Positions 9,368 to 18,824 are shown, counted from the first letter of the stretch. The stretch is 64,000 bases of DNA from Campylobacteraceae bacterium (GCA_027050775.1 JALUBH010000011.1:1-64000); one strand, 5' to 3'. Notes: generated from the sequence alone by a model not told the origin. Translations and numbers: made by a program.

Positions 9368-9434
9368 CTAGTTTTTTCGTCAATTATATTGAAATATATC
9401 CATAATTATTTAATTTTTATTTAATTTACAAATA

Positions 9435-9457
9435 TATAATTCACCAGTAAGGATGGA
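9435..9457 (+). promoter_or_regulatory. Promoter -10 and ribosome binding site of the TlpA-like gene
   Basis: TATAAT at 9435-9440 is followed by an AAGGATGG ribosome binding site a few bases before the ATG at 9460, so transcription starts very near the gene and the leader is short. Confidence 0.55.
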
Positions 9458-9459
9458 TT

Positions 9460-10005
9460 ATGTTTAAAAAAATTGTTATAGTTTTAGTATTAGTTGCATC
9501 AGTAGTTGCCATATATTTTGCGATGCAAAAGCAAGAACCCAAAGAAGTAAAAGTTAAAAAATTTCTAGAGAGTGGTGATCCATATATACCATTTTCTCTC
9601 AAAACTCTCAAAGGCGGTACTATAAATACCAGGAATTTAAAAGGCAAAGTTCTTTTTATCAACTTTTGGGCTACTTGGTGCGCACCTTGCAAAGAAGAGA
9701 TGCCCTCCATGCAGGCACTCTATAATGATCTTAACAAAAAATACCCGGACCAGTTTGAAATGCTCGCTGTAAATATCGACACGCAAGATGTTCCTTTGAG
9801 TGTACAAATGTATGCATTGGATTTAAAGTTAAAATTTCCAATACTTCTTGACACAAACGGCACAATCAAAACCAAATACAATACAACCGGAGTTCCCGAA
9901 ACATATATCGTAGATAAAAAAGGCAAAATCTTCAAAACATACATAGGTGCAGTTGACTGGAATAAACAAAAGTATCACAAACTCATCGAGAGCCTCTTCA
10001 AATAG
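9460..10005 (+). CDS. TlpA/ResA-like membrane-anchored thioredoxin
   Basis: Thiol-disulfide oxidoreductase of 181 residues facing the periplasm. One membrane anchor at about 4-22 is followed by a thioredoxin fold with the redox pair WCAPC (Cys74, Cys77) and the cis-proline in GVPETY. TlpA/ResA proteins reduce apocytochrome c cysteines or maintain periplasmic thiols. It faces convergently a dihaem cytochrome c peroxidase, the kind of c-type cytochrome that needs such reduction before haem attachment. Single-gene unit with its own promoter. Confidence 0.9.
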   Translation: MFKKIVIVLVLVASVVAIYFAMQKQEPKEVKVKKFLESGDPYIPFSLKTLKGGTINTRNLKGKVLFINFWATWCAPCKEEMPSMQALYNDLNKKYPDQFEMLAVNIDTQDVPLSVQMYALDLKLKFPILLDTNGTIKTKYNTTGVPETYIVDKKGKIFKTYIGAVDWNKQKYHKLIESLFK

Positions 10006-10009
10006 GCTC

Positions 10010-11005
10010 TTAACCGTTTATACCATAGTCAACAAGTTTTCCATCTAAGGTCTTTAAGAAATCATATATGAGATTGATTTGCTCTTTATTTAGCTTATCG
10101 TTTGTTTCATATTTACTCTCTATTTTTATGACTTCTTTTAAGCTTTTAACCATTCCATTGTGATAATACGGTGCCGTTTTTGTGATATTTCTAAGAAGAG
10201 GGACGCGAAAAAGATATTTATCATCTTTTCCTTTGAAATTCCCGATATTTTTAAATGGAAATATTTTTCCATACTTCGGAAACCTTTGCATATCCTCTGC
10301 GCCCAATGCTACGCCATAGTGACACTTCACACAACCTTTGCGTATAAAAAGCTTCAAACCCTCTTTTGCATTTTTAGAGATTGCTGTATCATTGCCGTCC
10401 ATAAAATCATCATATTTTCCTCTTGTGAGCAGGGTCCTTTCATAAGCTCCTATGGCTTTTTTGACATCGCTAAAGGTGATATTGCCATCAAAAACCTCTT
10501 TGAAACTCTCTTGGTACATAGGATTTTTACTGAGTCTTTTAACCAACTCTTTTGGAGTTAAGTTCATCTCAAAATGAGCTTGAATTGGTCCACCTGCCTG
10601 CTCTTCAAGACTCTTTGCCCTACCATCCCAAAAAAGAAACTTTGCATTTGCAGCATCTAACACAGTTGGAGAGTTTAAGTGTTTTGGATTTTTTCTTTTT
10701 TTAAAGCCTATGGCAGTAGGCAGATTGTCATCTCCACCCTCACCCACTTTGTGACAAGAGGCACAAGTGATAGATTCATCTCTTGAGAGAAGTGGCTCAA
10801 AAAAGAGTGTCCTTCCTAGATTTATCTTTTTTGCAGTCATATGATTTTTTGGGTTATCAAATAATTTTAGCAGTTGATTATAACTTTTAGGGGTAGATTT
10901 CAAGTCGTTTTTTTTTGCCAAAGACCTTAATTCACTACTGCTCATACCTCCACCATATAATAAAAAAAGTGAAGATATAAGTATAAAAGAGATAAAAATC
11001 TTCAT
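10010..11005 (-). CDS. Dihaem cytochrome c peroxidase
   Basis: Periplasmic peroxidase of the MauG/CcpA family, 331 residues, reducing hydrogen peroxide with electrons from c-type cytochromes. After a signal peptide (about 1-20) come two haem-attachment sites: CASCH (81-85) and CVKCH (225-229). The bridging region includes FWDGRAKSLEEQA, and the C-terminal part carries the NGMVKSLKEVI segment typical of the family. It is coupled to the upstream GDPD gene by an ATGA overlap, an unexpected operon partner. Confidence 0.9.
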   Translation of the reverse strand: MKIFISFILISSLFLLYGGGMSSSELRSLAKKNDLKSTPKSYNQLLKLFDNPKNHMTAKKINLGRTLFFEPLLSRDESITCASCHKVGEGGDDNLPTAIGFKKRKNPKHLNSPTVLDAANAKFLFWDGRAKSLEEQAGGPIQAHFEMNLTPKELVKRLSKNPMYQESFKEVFDGNITFSDVKKAIGAYERTLLTRGKYDDFMDGNDTAISKNAKEGLKLFIRKGCVKCHYGVALGAEDMQRFPKYGKIFPFKNIGNFKGKDDKYLFRVPLLRNITKTAPYYHNGMVKSLKEVIKIESKYETNDKLNKEQINLIYDFLKTLDGKLVDYGING

Positions 11006-11814
11006 TCTAGTACATCGGTAAAAACTGCCTTTGCCCCTTCTTCAAAAAGTTTAACTCTATCTTTTTTGTCATTTACTGTGAATATATTCACAAATATTCC
11101 GGCGTTGCTGAGATTTTTTATCAAATCTGAATCCGCTATTTTCAAAGATGGATTGTAACTTCTCACTCTTAACCTCTTCAAGTGTTTTATTAAATCTTTT
11201 GAATGATTTTTTTCTTCTAATGCCGCTGTATCAATATTCGGATTGATTTTAAAAGCTTGTCTTAGATACTTATGGTGAAAAGATGACAGCAAAACCAGAT
11301 TTACCATAACATGTTTTTCGATAAGGTCTATTATAGTTTTTACAGCCGTTTTGTCATAAGCTGTTCTAGAGAGATCTTTTATCTCTATGTTTACAGGAAA
11401 ATTATGTTTTTTTAAAACCTTTAAAATTTGATCTAGTGTCAATATTCTTTGGGTTTTTAGAGATTTTAGTTCTTCAATCTTAACAGTTCCATTTTCTATC
11501 GTTTTAAATGGATCATCTCTTAAAAACCAAGAACCAAAATCCAACTTTAGAAGCTGTTTGTATGTATAATCCCTAACTCTATAAGGTTTTTTAAACTCTT
11601 CAAACTCTTTTACATTACTGGTTCGTTCCAGCGTATCATCATGTATGATAACAGGTACTCCATCTTTAGTAAATGTAACATCTAGCTCTATAAAATCACT
11701 CTTTTTCATAGCTTCCTTGAAAGCCGACATAGTGTTTTCAGCTCTAATTGACCTAGCTCCCCTATGTGCGACTATAAGCTTTTGATTTTTATCAAAATTT
11801 TCCCAAAATCCCAT
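11002..11814 (-). CDS. Glycerophosphodiester phosphodiesterase
   Basis: GDPD-family enzyme of 270 residues that hydrolyses glycerophosphodiesters to glycerol-3-phosphate and an alcohol. Catalytic motifs are visible: AHRGARSIRAENT (His17 and the Glu of AEN), IELDV, and HDDTLERT. No signal peptide is present, so it should act in the cytoplasm as UgpQ does. The ATG at 11814 is preferred over a TTG four codons upstream because GGAG lies just before it. The neighbouring glycerol-3-phosphate dehydrogenases and ABC importer suggest one uptake and breakdown pathway. Confidence 0.9.
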   Translation of the reverse strand: MGFWENFDKNQKLIVAHRGARSIRAENTMSAFKEAMKKSDFIELDVTFTKDGVPVIIHDDTLERTSNVKEFEEFKKPYRVRDYTYKQLLKLDFGSWFLRDDPFKTIENGTVKIEELKSLKTQRILTLDQILKVLKKHNFPVNIEIKDLSRTAYDKTAVKTIIDLIEKHVMVNLVLLSSFHHKYLRQAFKINPNIDTAALEEKNHSKDLIKHLKRLRVRSYNPSLKIADSDLIKNLSNAGIFVNIFTVNDKKDRVKLFEEGAKAVFTDVLE

Positions 11815-11873
11815 TTGCTTCTCCAAAATAATTTTAAAAATATACCATATATAAACTTTAGTTTTATTTGGTC

Positions 11874-11902
11874 TTGAAGATTAATTTTTACGGTGCTATA
11901 AT
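11874..11902 (+). promoter_or_regulatory. Sigma70-type promoter of the GlpA/GlpB-like operon
   Basis: TTGAAG at 11874-11879 and TATAAT at 11897-11902 are separated by exactly 17 bp, followed by AAGGAG and a TTG start at 11956. Confidence 0.7.
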
Positions 11903-11955
11903 GTTTGTTTAAATAGCTGATTTCACACGCTGTATCAGTCAAAAAAGGAGCTCTC

Positions 11956-13365
11956 TTGGAATATATAAATTTAAACAATCTGTTTCCCTTGCGTTCATCA
12001 AACTTTGCGAAAGACGAAGTGTTTGATGTGGCCGTAATCGGAGCAGGAGTGGTGGGCACTGCTATCTTCAAAGAGTTTTGCGAACAGGGCGCAAAGACAG
12101 TCCTTGTTGAAAAAGCAAATGATATACTTGATGGTGCGAGCAAAGGCAATAGTGCCATACTTCATACAGGTTTTGATGCTCCACCGGATACTTTGGAGCA
12201 TGAATGTATCCAAAGAGGATACGAAGAGTATATGAAGATAAAAGATGACTACAATCTTCCTTTTTTAAATACAAAAGCCCTAGTGGTTGCATGGAATGAT
12301 GAACAACTAGGCAAACTAAATGCCATACTAAAAAAAGGCTTGGGAAACGGGGTAAAAGAGCTAGATTTATTAACTCATGAACAGATTATAAAAAGAGAAC
12401 CAAATCTTTCACTTGATGCAAAAGGAGCTATTTTAGTTCACGGAGAGTCTCTGATAGACCCGTGGAGTGCTCCACTGGCATATGTAAAAAAAGGCATAAA
12501 CTGTGGCGGCAAAACTGCATTTTCACATGAAGTTCAAGATGGTAGTTTCAATGGCAAATACTGGGAGCTAAAAACATCACAAAAATCGATAAATGCAAAA
12601 GTCGTAATCAATGCAGCAGGACTCTACGGTGATATAGTCGATAAGATAAAAGGCACACAAGACTTTAAAATAATCCCGAGAAAAGGTCAGTTTGTCATAT
12701 TTGATGAGACAGCTTACAATCTCATAAACTCTATCATTCTGCCAGTACCTACAAAAAGGACAAAGGGTGTTGTCATCACAAAAACTGCTTTTGGTAATAT
12801 CTTAGTAGGTCCGACAGCAGAAGATCAAGAGAGCAGAACAGACTCTCAAACTGTAAAAGAGACTCTTGAAGATTTGAAAAACAAAGCATTTCATATGCTC
12901 CCTTCTTTGAAAAATCACAAAGTAACAGCAACTTTTGCAGGACTAAGACCGGCTAGTGATGAGACATTTTACAGAGTGTCCATAAATAATGATAAAAATT
13001 GGATAACAGCTGGGGGTATAAGATCCACCGGACTTACCTCCTCTTTGGGGCTTGCTAAACATATATTTGAACTTCATGATACAAGATATGAAAAAAATCC
13101 AAAAGCAGATGAAAAGGTAACCGTACCAAACATAAGTGAATTTGCACCAAGAGATAATCAAAAAGAGGGATATGGAAAGATAGTCTGCCATTGCGAGTGT
13201 GTAACCGAGCGAGAAATAAAAAATGCTTGTCATGGCGAACTTGGAGCAGGAAATGTTGGCGGACTAAAAAGAAGAACAAGAGCTATGATGGGCAGATGTC
13301 AAGGTTTCAACTGTGAAGCAGCGGTTACTCAAATCTGCAAAAATGAGGTAGAAAATCATGAATAA
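11956..13365 (+). CDS. GlpA-like FAD oxidoreductase with BFD-like [2Fe-2S] domain
   Basis: Flavoprotein of 469 residues similar to the catalytic subunit of anaerobic-type glycerol-3-phosphate dehydrogenase. The Rossmann motif VIGAGVVGTAI is at about 27-37, and the DAO-type domain runs to about 375. A C-terminal BFD-like domain holds CHCEC and GRCQGFNC (about 418-455), enough cysteines for an iron-sulfur cluster. Start is TTG behind AAGGAG. It overlaps the next flavoprotein gene by 8 bp; such two-gene sets next to glycerol genes are known from Firmicutes and Thermotogae. Likely oxidises glycerol-3-phosphate to dihydroxyacetone phosphate, but a related 2-hydroxyacid substrate is possible. Confidence 0.82.
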   Translation: MEYINLNNLFPLRSSNFAKDEVFDVAVIGAGVVGTAIFKEFCEQGAKTVLVEKANDILDGASKGNSAILHTGFDAPPDTLEHECIQRGYEEYMKIKDDYNLPFLNTKALVVAWNDEQLGKLNAILKKGLGNGVKELDLLTHEQIIKREPNLSLDAKGAILVHGESLIDPWSAPLAYVKKGINCGGKTAFSHEVQDGSFNGKYWELKTSQKSINAKVVINAAGLYGDIVDKIKGTQDFKIIPRKGQFVIFDETAYNLINSIILPVPTKRTKGVVITKTAFGNILVGPTAEDQESRTDSQTVKETLEDLKNKAFHMLPSLKNHKVTATFAGLRPASDETFYRVSINNDKNWITAGGIRSTGLTSSLGLAKHIFELHDTRYEKNPKADEKVTVPNISEFAPRDNQKEGYGKIVCHCECVTEREIKNACHGELGAGNVGGLKRRTRAMMGRCQGFNCEAAVTQICKNEVENHE

Positions 13366-14572
13366 TATACAAATAGCCATCATTGGTGCAGGACCGGCAG
13401 GACTAAGTGCGGCGTTAGAGCTTAAAAAGTTAGGATATGACGATTTGGTTGTGTTTGAGAGAGAAGATGAAGCAGGCGGAACTCCGAGACATTGTGGACA
13501 TTTGGGATTTGGTATGTTTGAATTCAAAAGAGTCTTATCTGGCCCCAACTATGCAAAAAAACTAGCTAAATTGGCAATAGATAGTGGAATAAATATAAAA
13601 TTAAAATCCACTCTAACCAAGATAGAAAATGGAGTGTTGACTTTTAGTACACCAGATGGCGTAAAACAATATACTCCAACTTGTACACTTTTAACCCTTG
13701 GTGCTAGAGAGACTCCAAGACCGGACAGGCTTGTTTCAGGCACTAGAAGTCCTGATATCATCACTACAGGGACTTTGCAAAGATTTGCTTATCTGCAAAA
13801 AATCAAACCATTTGACAGAGCTGTTATAGTTGGAAGTGAAATAGTCAGCTTTTCAGCCATCATGAGTGCAAAACATGCCGGTATAAAAATCGAAGCAATC
13901 ATAGAAGAAAAAGATGAAATAGACACTTTTTGTATCATTAAATACTTGGTTAAGTATCTATTGAAAATTCCTGTGCTTACAAATACAAAACTCAAAAACA
14001 TAAATGGCAAAGACAAAAAAGTCACTAGTGTAACTGTATCGTCTAATGAAGGCGAAAAAGAAATACCATGTGATGGCGTTATATTTACCGGTCAATTTAT
14101 ACCAGAGAGCTCAATCATGCAAAAATCTTTTGATGATTTTAACCTCAGCAACAATTCGCTCTACATCTCACAAAATTTTCAAGCCAAAAATGACAGTTTC
14201 TTTGTCGCAGGAAATGCCCTAAGAGGTGCTTTGGCAGCTTTTAAATGCTATTTTGAAGGTAAAAAAGTAGCAAAAAGCATTCATGATTTTATAAGATTTA
14301 AGCATGAGCCAGAACTCATCAAAATCGAGGTTGATGAAAATATATCTTGGTATTATCCAAGTATGATAGATTTAAAATCACCAACAAAACAACATTTAAC
14401 CGCACTTAGACTGAAAAAAAGAGAAAAAGGAGCGATAAAAGTTCTGCTAAACGGCAGGATGGTTTACAAGAAAAACATACATGCATTTCCGTTTATGAGC
14501 ACAAATATACCATGGAAAGATATAGAATTAAAACCAAAAGATGTGATTAAGCTGGAGTTTGTGAGAGATTAA
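13358..14572 (+). CDS. FAD-dependent oxidoreductase, GlpB/HcnB-like subunit
   Basis: Flavoprotein of 404 residues with a pyridine-nucleotide-disulfide-type fold: FAD motif IIGAGPAGLSAALEL at 7-21, a second dinucleotide fold near AVIVGSEIVSF, and FFVAGNALRG near 285 closing the FAD site. It probably pairs with the preceding GlpA-like protein and passes electrons onward. The last 85 residues are an extra domain of unclear role, possibly the equivalent of the small third subunit found beside such pairs elsewhere. Translation is coupled to the upstream gene. Confidence 0.78.
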   Translation: MNNIQIAIIGAGPAGLSAALELKKLGYDDLVVFEREDEAGGTPRHCGHLGFGMFEFKRVLSGPNYAKKLAKLAIDSGINIKLKSTLTKIENGVLTFSTPDGVKQYTPTCTLLTLGARETPRPDRLVSGTRSPDIITTGTLQRFAYLQKIKPFDRAVIVGSEIVSFSAIMSAKHAGIKIEAIIEEKDEIDTFCIIKYLVKYLLKIPVLTNTKLKNINGKDKKVTSVTVSSNEGEKEIPCDGVIFTGQFIPESSIMQKSFDDFNLSNNSLYISQNFQAKNDSFFVAGNALRGALAAFKCYFEGKKVAKSIHDFIRFKHEPELIKIEVDENISWYYPSMIDLKSPTKQHLTALRLKKREKGAIKVLLNGRMVYKKNIHAFPFMSTNIPWKDIELKPKDVIKLEFVRD

Positions 14573-14783
14573 CACTTTTTAGTAAAAAGGTTTTTTCTTT
14601 TCTAAAATTTTGAATAGCTTGGGTGACAACATCTCGTCTCAGAGGCTCGCCGTCGCATTCCATTGCAGCGTAGTAAATAGCGCCGCGAGCCCCTTTTAAA
14701 GATGCTTGTTATGTGCTATTTTTTTGACTACCAAAATTCTTGCCTCACCAACTGGATGAACAAAATGATTTGCATACTTCTTT
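14573..14783. other. Intergenic gap with a GC-rich imperfect inverted repeat
   Basis: Between convergent genes. At about 14641-14693 GGCTCGCCGTCGC faces GCGCCGCGAGCC, much richer in G+C than its surroundings. The inner GCGTAGTAAATAGC resembles GCGTAGCAAATAG in the hairpin leader repeats near 22.18 kb. It may end transcription or be a decayed copy of that repeat. No gene is seen. Confidence 0.45.
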
Positions 14784-15074
14784 TTATTCTTCTTTTAAAT
14801 TAACAAATTCATCACTCGTCATACTTGGTATAAATTCTTCTATTTTATATTTTGCTAAATTGTTAATTTTGAATGGATCTTGATTTAAGACTCCTTCTAA
14901 TTTTTTTATACTATCCAATTTTGAAAATATAATTCCACCCGTTCTTGGAATTTTCCTCCCCGATGCGATAAAATTGCCTTTTTTATATTGACTTTTTAAA
15001 TATTCTACATGTAGAGGTAATAATTCATCTACCTTTTTTAAATCAACTATATATGTTAGTGATACTATAAACAT
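14784..15074 (-). CDS. YciI-like protein
   Basis: Small protein of 96 residues with the ferredoxin-like YCII fold: an N-terminal strand (FIVSLTYI), a conserved His in LPLHVEYLK, SGRKIPRTGGIIF, and a DPF motif near 66-68. Members of the family bind small ligands or act as minor hydrolase or dehydrochlorinase domains, and no substrate can be given. It stands alone between the glycerol-3-phosphate genes and the phosphodiesterase. The conserved His lies within a copy of the CTACATGTAG palindrome. Confidence 0.8.
   Translation of the reverse strand: MFIVSLTYIVDLKKVDELLPLHVEYLKSQYKKGNFIASGRKIPRTGGIIFSKLDSIKKLEGVLNQDPFKINNLAKYKIEEFIPSMTSDEFVNLKEE
15004..15015. repeat. TCTACATGTAGA palindrome copy (in YciI gene)
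   Basis: 12-bp copy of the recurrent palindrome, read in frame as Leu-His-Val-Glu. Confidence 0.75.
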
Positions 15075-15087
15075 CTTTACCCTTTTA

Positions 15088-15116
15088 ATATCTGACCTTA
15101 CGCACTAAACAGATAT
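15088..15116. repeat. Short inverted repeat enclosing TGACCTTACGCACT
   Basis: ATATCTG and CAGATAT (7-bp arms) frame the 14-mer TGACCTTACGCACT. The same 14-mer, or a version one or two bases off, recurs at 24.13, 24.24, 49.66 and 51.28 kb, always between genes. Confidence 0.55.
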
Positions 15117-15133
15117 CTCAGTGGTATAAGTAA

Positions 15134-15925
15134 TCAGCACTCTCCTAGATATATCCTGTCTTCATTCATAAATTCGTGATGGTGTACTCTTGTGTCGCCA
15201 TCTTTGTTGATATTTATAATTGCGTAAGTTGGGTTTTCTTCATTTGTGAGATACTCCTCTTTGCAATCAGTCCTAAGTGCAACCTGAAAAGCGGTGCTTC
15301 TCGTAGAGTGCAAAGGGATACCATTTTTGCAAGAGTGCATTATGCGATGGATATGTCCAAAAGATATGTGTTTGATATTGTTGTATTTTTTTAACAAATC
15401 CCAAAAAGTATCTTGTGTTTTGAAATTTCCCATATTGTCCATCTCATAAAGTCCGCAAGATACAGGATGATGATGCATAAAGATATATACAGACTCTTTT
15501 TTGTGGGTTTTGAGTTGATTTTCAAGCCATATTAGTCTCTCTTCACACAGTTTCCCATAGGGATTATTTTCTACAGCACTATCGAGAAAAAGAAAAACTT
15601 TATCTTCTATTTTTATGGGATATTGTATAAAATTATTGCCGGCATAGTGTGGAAAAAATTGTCTGAAATTGTCTCTTGTATCGTGGTTTCCCAAGATGAA
15701 ATATACAGGAAGGATGCTGTTTTTTACAATTTCTTGTAATTTCTTATACGAACTTTTTGAGCCATCATTGCTCAAGTCTCCGGTTATGGCTATAAATTTT
15801 GCATCTTTATGCCACTTATCTATACTATTAAATGCTTTTTTTAGTCTAAATTCAGGGTCTATTCCATATAAAGAGTGATACTCATCCCCTATGAGATGAG
15901 TATCACTGATATGTATAAACTTCAA
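15134..15925 (-). CDS. GpdQ-like metallophosphoesterase
   Basis: Binuclear metallophosphoesterase of 263 residues in the cyclic-AMP phosphodiesterase / GpdQ group. Metal ligands lie in HISDTHL, TGDLSNDG, GNHDTR, MHHHPVSCG and FGHIHR, in the standard order. The HHPV-x-G-x-YEMD segment resembles GpdQ, which cleaves glycerophosphodiesters. No signal peptide. It lies 13 bp downstream of the ABC permease gene on the same strand and is probably in the same operon, which favours a glycerophosphodiester or similar imported substrate over cyclic nucleotides. Confidence 0.82.
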   Translation of the reverse strand: MKFIHISDTHLIGDEYHSLYGIDPEFRLKKAFNSIDKWHKDAKFIAITGDLSNDGSKSSYKKLQEIVKNSILPVYFILGNHDTRDNFRQFFPHYAGNNFIQYPIKIEDKVFLFLDSAVENNPYGKLCEERLIWLENQLKTHKKESVYIFMHHHPVSCGLYEMDNMGNFKTQDTFWDLLKKYNNIKHISFGHIHRIMHSCKNGIPLHSTRSTAFQVALRTDCKEEYLTNEENPTYAIININKDGDTRVHHHEFMNEDRIYLGEC

Positions 15926-15938
15926 TCCAAACTGCCTT

Positions 15939-16793
15939 TTATTTTTTAGTTCTATTGAAAAATAGGGAGATTAATGCCGCAATAGTTATAAATGCAACTA
16001 TCAAAAATGATACTGCGTTTAATACAGGAGTTGAACTAAACTTAATCCTAGAGTACAAATCAACCGGCAATGTAGGACTAGATCCTATCAAAAATATGGT
16101 CGTGTTGAAGTTTGAAAAACTGATCAAAAATGCTACAACAAAAGCCCCTATGATAGCAGGCCTTAAAAATGGAATAGTCACATACCATATAGATTGCAAT
16201 CTTGTGGCTTTTAGACTAAGAGCTGCTTCTTCAAGAGTTCTGTCAAACTTTTTGAGCCTAGCACCGACCAAAAGCATCACATAAGTAGCACCAAATGAAA
16301 ACTGACCTAAAACAACAAGCCAAAAACTAGGAGTCAAAAATCCAACTTCCAGCCCAAAATGTTTTTCTAGATAGGTACCGGCAAGTGTAGACGTAAGAAG
16401 GATGGATATACCCAAAATTACGCCTGGAATTACAAGAGGAGCCAAAGCCAAAAAGTATAACAAACCCTTAAGCCTAAACTTTTCCTCTTCAAAAAGAAGT
16501 GCTGCAGCGATACCTACTATAGTAGAAAGGGTTGCAACATAAAATGCTGTCTTAATACTTGTAAAGATACTTTGCATCAAATCGGAATCTGCAAAAAGCC
16601 CTGTTCTTTGGTCAGTATTTGCAAAAAACCAATCGAGCGTAAAACCACTCCACGGAAGTGCAATATCACTTGAATCATTAAAAGCAAGTACTGCGATAAC
16701 CAATAGAGGCATCACCAAAAAAATAAAAAAGCAAGTGATATAAACCCTATAAGTATATTTGTATAACGGTGAGTTTGGTAATGTTCTAATCAT
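15939..16793 (-). CDS. ABC transporter permease, PotC type
   Basis: Inner-membrane permease of 284 residues with six predicted helices and the binding-protein-dependent transport signature EEAALSLKATRLQSIWYVTIPFLRPAI. Its gene starts 4 bp inside the end of the PotB-type gene. The set is built like spermidine/putrescine importers, but it lies among glycerophosphodiester and glycerol-3-phosphate genes, so the cargo is uncertain. Confidence 0.88.
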   Translation of the reverse strand: MIRTLPNSPLYKYTYRVYITCFFIFLVMPLLVIAVLAFNDSSDIALPWSGFTLDWFFANTDQRTGLFADSDLMQSIFTSIKTAFYVATLSTIVGIAAALLFEEEKFRLKGLLYFLALAPLVIPGVILGISILLTSTLAGTYLEKHFGLEVGFLTPSFWLVVLGQFSFGATYVMLLVGARLKKFDRTLEEAALSLKATRLQSIWYVTIPFLRPAIIGAFVVAFLISFSNFNTTIFLIGSSPTLPVDLYSRIKFSSTPVLNAVSFLIVAFITIAALISLFFNRTKK

Positions 16794-17656
16794 GATCCAA
16801 CCCTTTCAAGCTTTTGTCCGCTTAATTTTAATGCAATCCATATAATACTAGATGATATCATTAACAACAAGAAACCAAATGCGGCTCCCTGACCCCAGTC
16901 AAGCGTAGATAAAAATTCATTGTATATCTGCTCTGTAAACCAAAGAGAGCTTTTTCCACCTAAGATATCAGGTGCAACATAATCTCCAATTACAAGCATA
17001 AATACTATAATTCCACCTGATGTGATGCCCGGCATAGAGTAAGGAATGATGATTTTCGTAAAAATCGTCCATTTTGAAGCACCTAAGTCACTAGCCGCTT
17101 CTATCAAAGAGTCATCTAGACTCTCAAGAGTTGACATAATAGGAACAACCATAAAGAGCATGGAGACATAGAGCAAACCTATAGTCATACTGAAGTTTGT
17201 ATAGAGCATTTCTATGGGCTTATCAATCAGACCAATATATATGAGAAATTCATTTATAACGCCGTGATCACCTAAAATAATCATCCAACCATATACTGTT
17301 ACAAGCTCTCCTACCCATAAAGGTATAAGAAGAAGAAGAGCCAAAAAACTGGCATATTTCTTAGATATAACTTTTGTTAGATAAAACGCCACAGGAAATG
17401 TAACTATAAATGCTAATACCGTGATACCTATAGCATAAGCAGCAGTATTTACAAATGTAAGCCAATATATTTTATTTTTGAAAAATGTTTCATAGTGTTC
17501 AAGAGTAAAAAAACTTGCGCCTGAGTCAGTCTCTCCTTGAAAAGAGCTTATAAGCAAATATATATGCGGCAAAACAATCAACACAATAAGCCAAAGCAAA
17601 ACCGGTAATATCAACAGATAAAATGTTATATTAAAACCTTTTTTATTTTCCATCAT
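16790..17656 (-). CDS. ABC transporter permease, PotB type
   Basis: Inner-membrane permease of 288 residues, six helices, with the cytoplasmic EAASDLGASKWTIFTKIIIPYSMPGI loop that docks on the ATPase. Paired with the PotC-type permease by a 4-bp overlap and preceded by the ATPase gene 7 bp away. An AAGGG site lies upstream of the ATG at 17656; a second ATG directly follows and could also be used. Confidence 0.88.
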   Translation of the reverse strand: MMENKKGFNITFYLLILPVLLWLIVLIVLPHIYLLISSFQGETDSGASFFTLEHYETFFKNKIYWLTFVNTAAYAIGITVLAFIVTFPVAFYLTKVISKKYASFLALLLLIPLWVGELVTVYGWMIILGDHGVINEFLIYIGLIDKPIEMLYTNFSMTIGLLYVSMLFMVVPIMSTLESLDDSLIEAASDLGASKWTIFTKIIIPYSMPGITSGGIIVFMLVIGDYVAPDILGGKSSLWFTEQIYNEFLSTLDWGQGAAFGFLLLMISSSIIWIALKLSGQKLERVGS

Positions 17657-17663
17657 AACACCC

Positions 17664-18716
17664 TTAATAGCACTTTAGATTATCATAATTTATACCGACT
17701 TCGACTGTGTCACCCTCTTTTAAATTTTCAAATTTTGCATTTTGTGGAAGCGATATCAAGATTACAGCTCCACTCGTTGACTCTATAGCGGAAACTTTTG
17801 TGTTTGAGCCATCAAATAAAACCGTCTTTATCTTGACATTAAACCTGTTTATACCGGTCAAATCCTCTGTTGGAGCCAATATAAATGCCTCCGGACGGAC
17901 ATATAAGACTTCAGGATTAAAGTCCAAGCCCTGTTTTTCAAGTCTCCAGCCGTTTTTAGTAGTGATAAAATCACCATCCCTGTCTTTTAACTCAAGCCTG
18001 TTACTTTCACCGACAAATCCTGCCACAAAAGCGGTTTTTGGATTTTTGTATAGATTTCTAGGGGTATCTATTTGCTCAAAACGACCCTTATTCATAACAG
18101 CTACTTTATCACTCATCACGAGTGCTTCAGACTGATCATGCGTGATATATATAAATGTAGTTCCAAGCTCTTTTTGAAGAAGCTTCAATTCAATCTTCAT
18201 GTGCTCTCTAAGTTTTCTGTCCAGCGCTCCCAAAGGTTCATCTAGAAGTAAAATGGATGGCTTCATCACCAAAGACCTAGCTATTGCAACCCTTTGTCTC
18301 TGTCCTCCTGAGAGTTCAGTCACTTTTTTCTTCTCGAAGCCTTGCAAACTTACACGAGCCAACATATCTGCAACTCTGTCATCTACCTCAGCTTTTTTCA
18401 ATTTTTGTCTTTTAAGTCCAAATGCTACATTCTCTCTGACATTCATCATAGGGAAAAGTGCCAAACTCTGAAAAACTATATTTACGGGTCTGTGTTCAGG
18501 CGGAATTCCGTTCATCGACTCGCCTCTAATAAATATCTCTCCATGGCTCTCTTTGATAAAACCGGAAATCATTCTCAAAAGAGTAGTCTTGCCACAACCT
18601 GAAGGTCCAAGAATTGAGAAAAATCCCCCTTCATCGACATCAAAGCTTACTTTTTTCACAGCCGTAAAATCTTTAAACTTTTTAGTTAGATTTTTTATCT
18701 CAAGTATTTTACTCAT
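17664..18716 (-). CDS. ABC transporter ATP-binding protein, PotA type
   Basis: ATPase of 350 residues that drives the adjacent permeases. Walker A GPSGCGKTT is at about 37-45, the Q-loop is in VFQSLALFP, the signature is LSGGQRQRV, Walker B is LLLDEPLGALD, and the switch His is in ITHDQSEAL. A C-terminal TOBE domain follows after about 250. The length and layout match PotA/FbpC/UgpC-like ATPases, which does not settle the substrate. Confidence 0.92.
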   Translation of the reverse strand: MSKILEIKNLTKKFKDFTAVKKVSFDVDEGGFFSILGPSGCGKTTLLRMISGFIKESHGEIFIRGESMNGIPPEHRPVNIVFQSLALFPMMNVRENVAFGLKRQKLKKAEVDDRVADMLARVSLQGFEKKKVTELSGGQRQRVAIARSLVMKPSILLLDEPLGALDRKLREHMKIELKLLQKELGTTFIYITHDQSEALVMSDKVAVMNKGRFEQIDTPRNLYKNPKTAFVAGFVGESNRLELKDRDGDFITTKNGWRLEKQGLDFNPEVLYVRPEAFILAPTEDLTGINRFNVKIKTVLFDGSNTKVSAIESTSGAVILISLPQNAKFENLKEGDTVEVGINYDNLKCY

Positions 18717-18766
18717 ATTTTACCCCCGTATATAATAAAAAATTCAAAAAAATTCTTTATTATATA

Positions 18767-18793
18767 CACTAGAAGACCAGAAGCCCTCTAGTG
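18767..18793 (-). terminator. Attenuator-like hairpin between binding-protein and ATPase genes
   Basis: CACTAGA and TCTAGTG form a 7-bp stem with a 13-nt loop just after the binding-protein stop codon. No immediate T-run follows, so it probably lowers, rather than stops, transcription into the ATPase and permease genes. That is common after periplasmic binding-protein genes. Confidence 0.45.
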
Positions 18794-18824
18794 CATAGTA
18801 AAGCAATAAAGTTTTACTTATAAA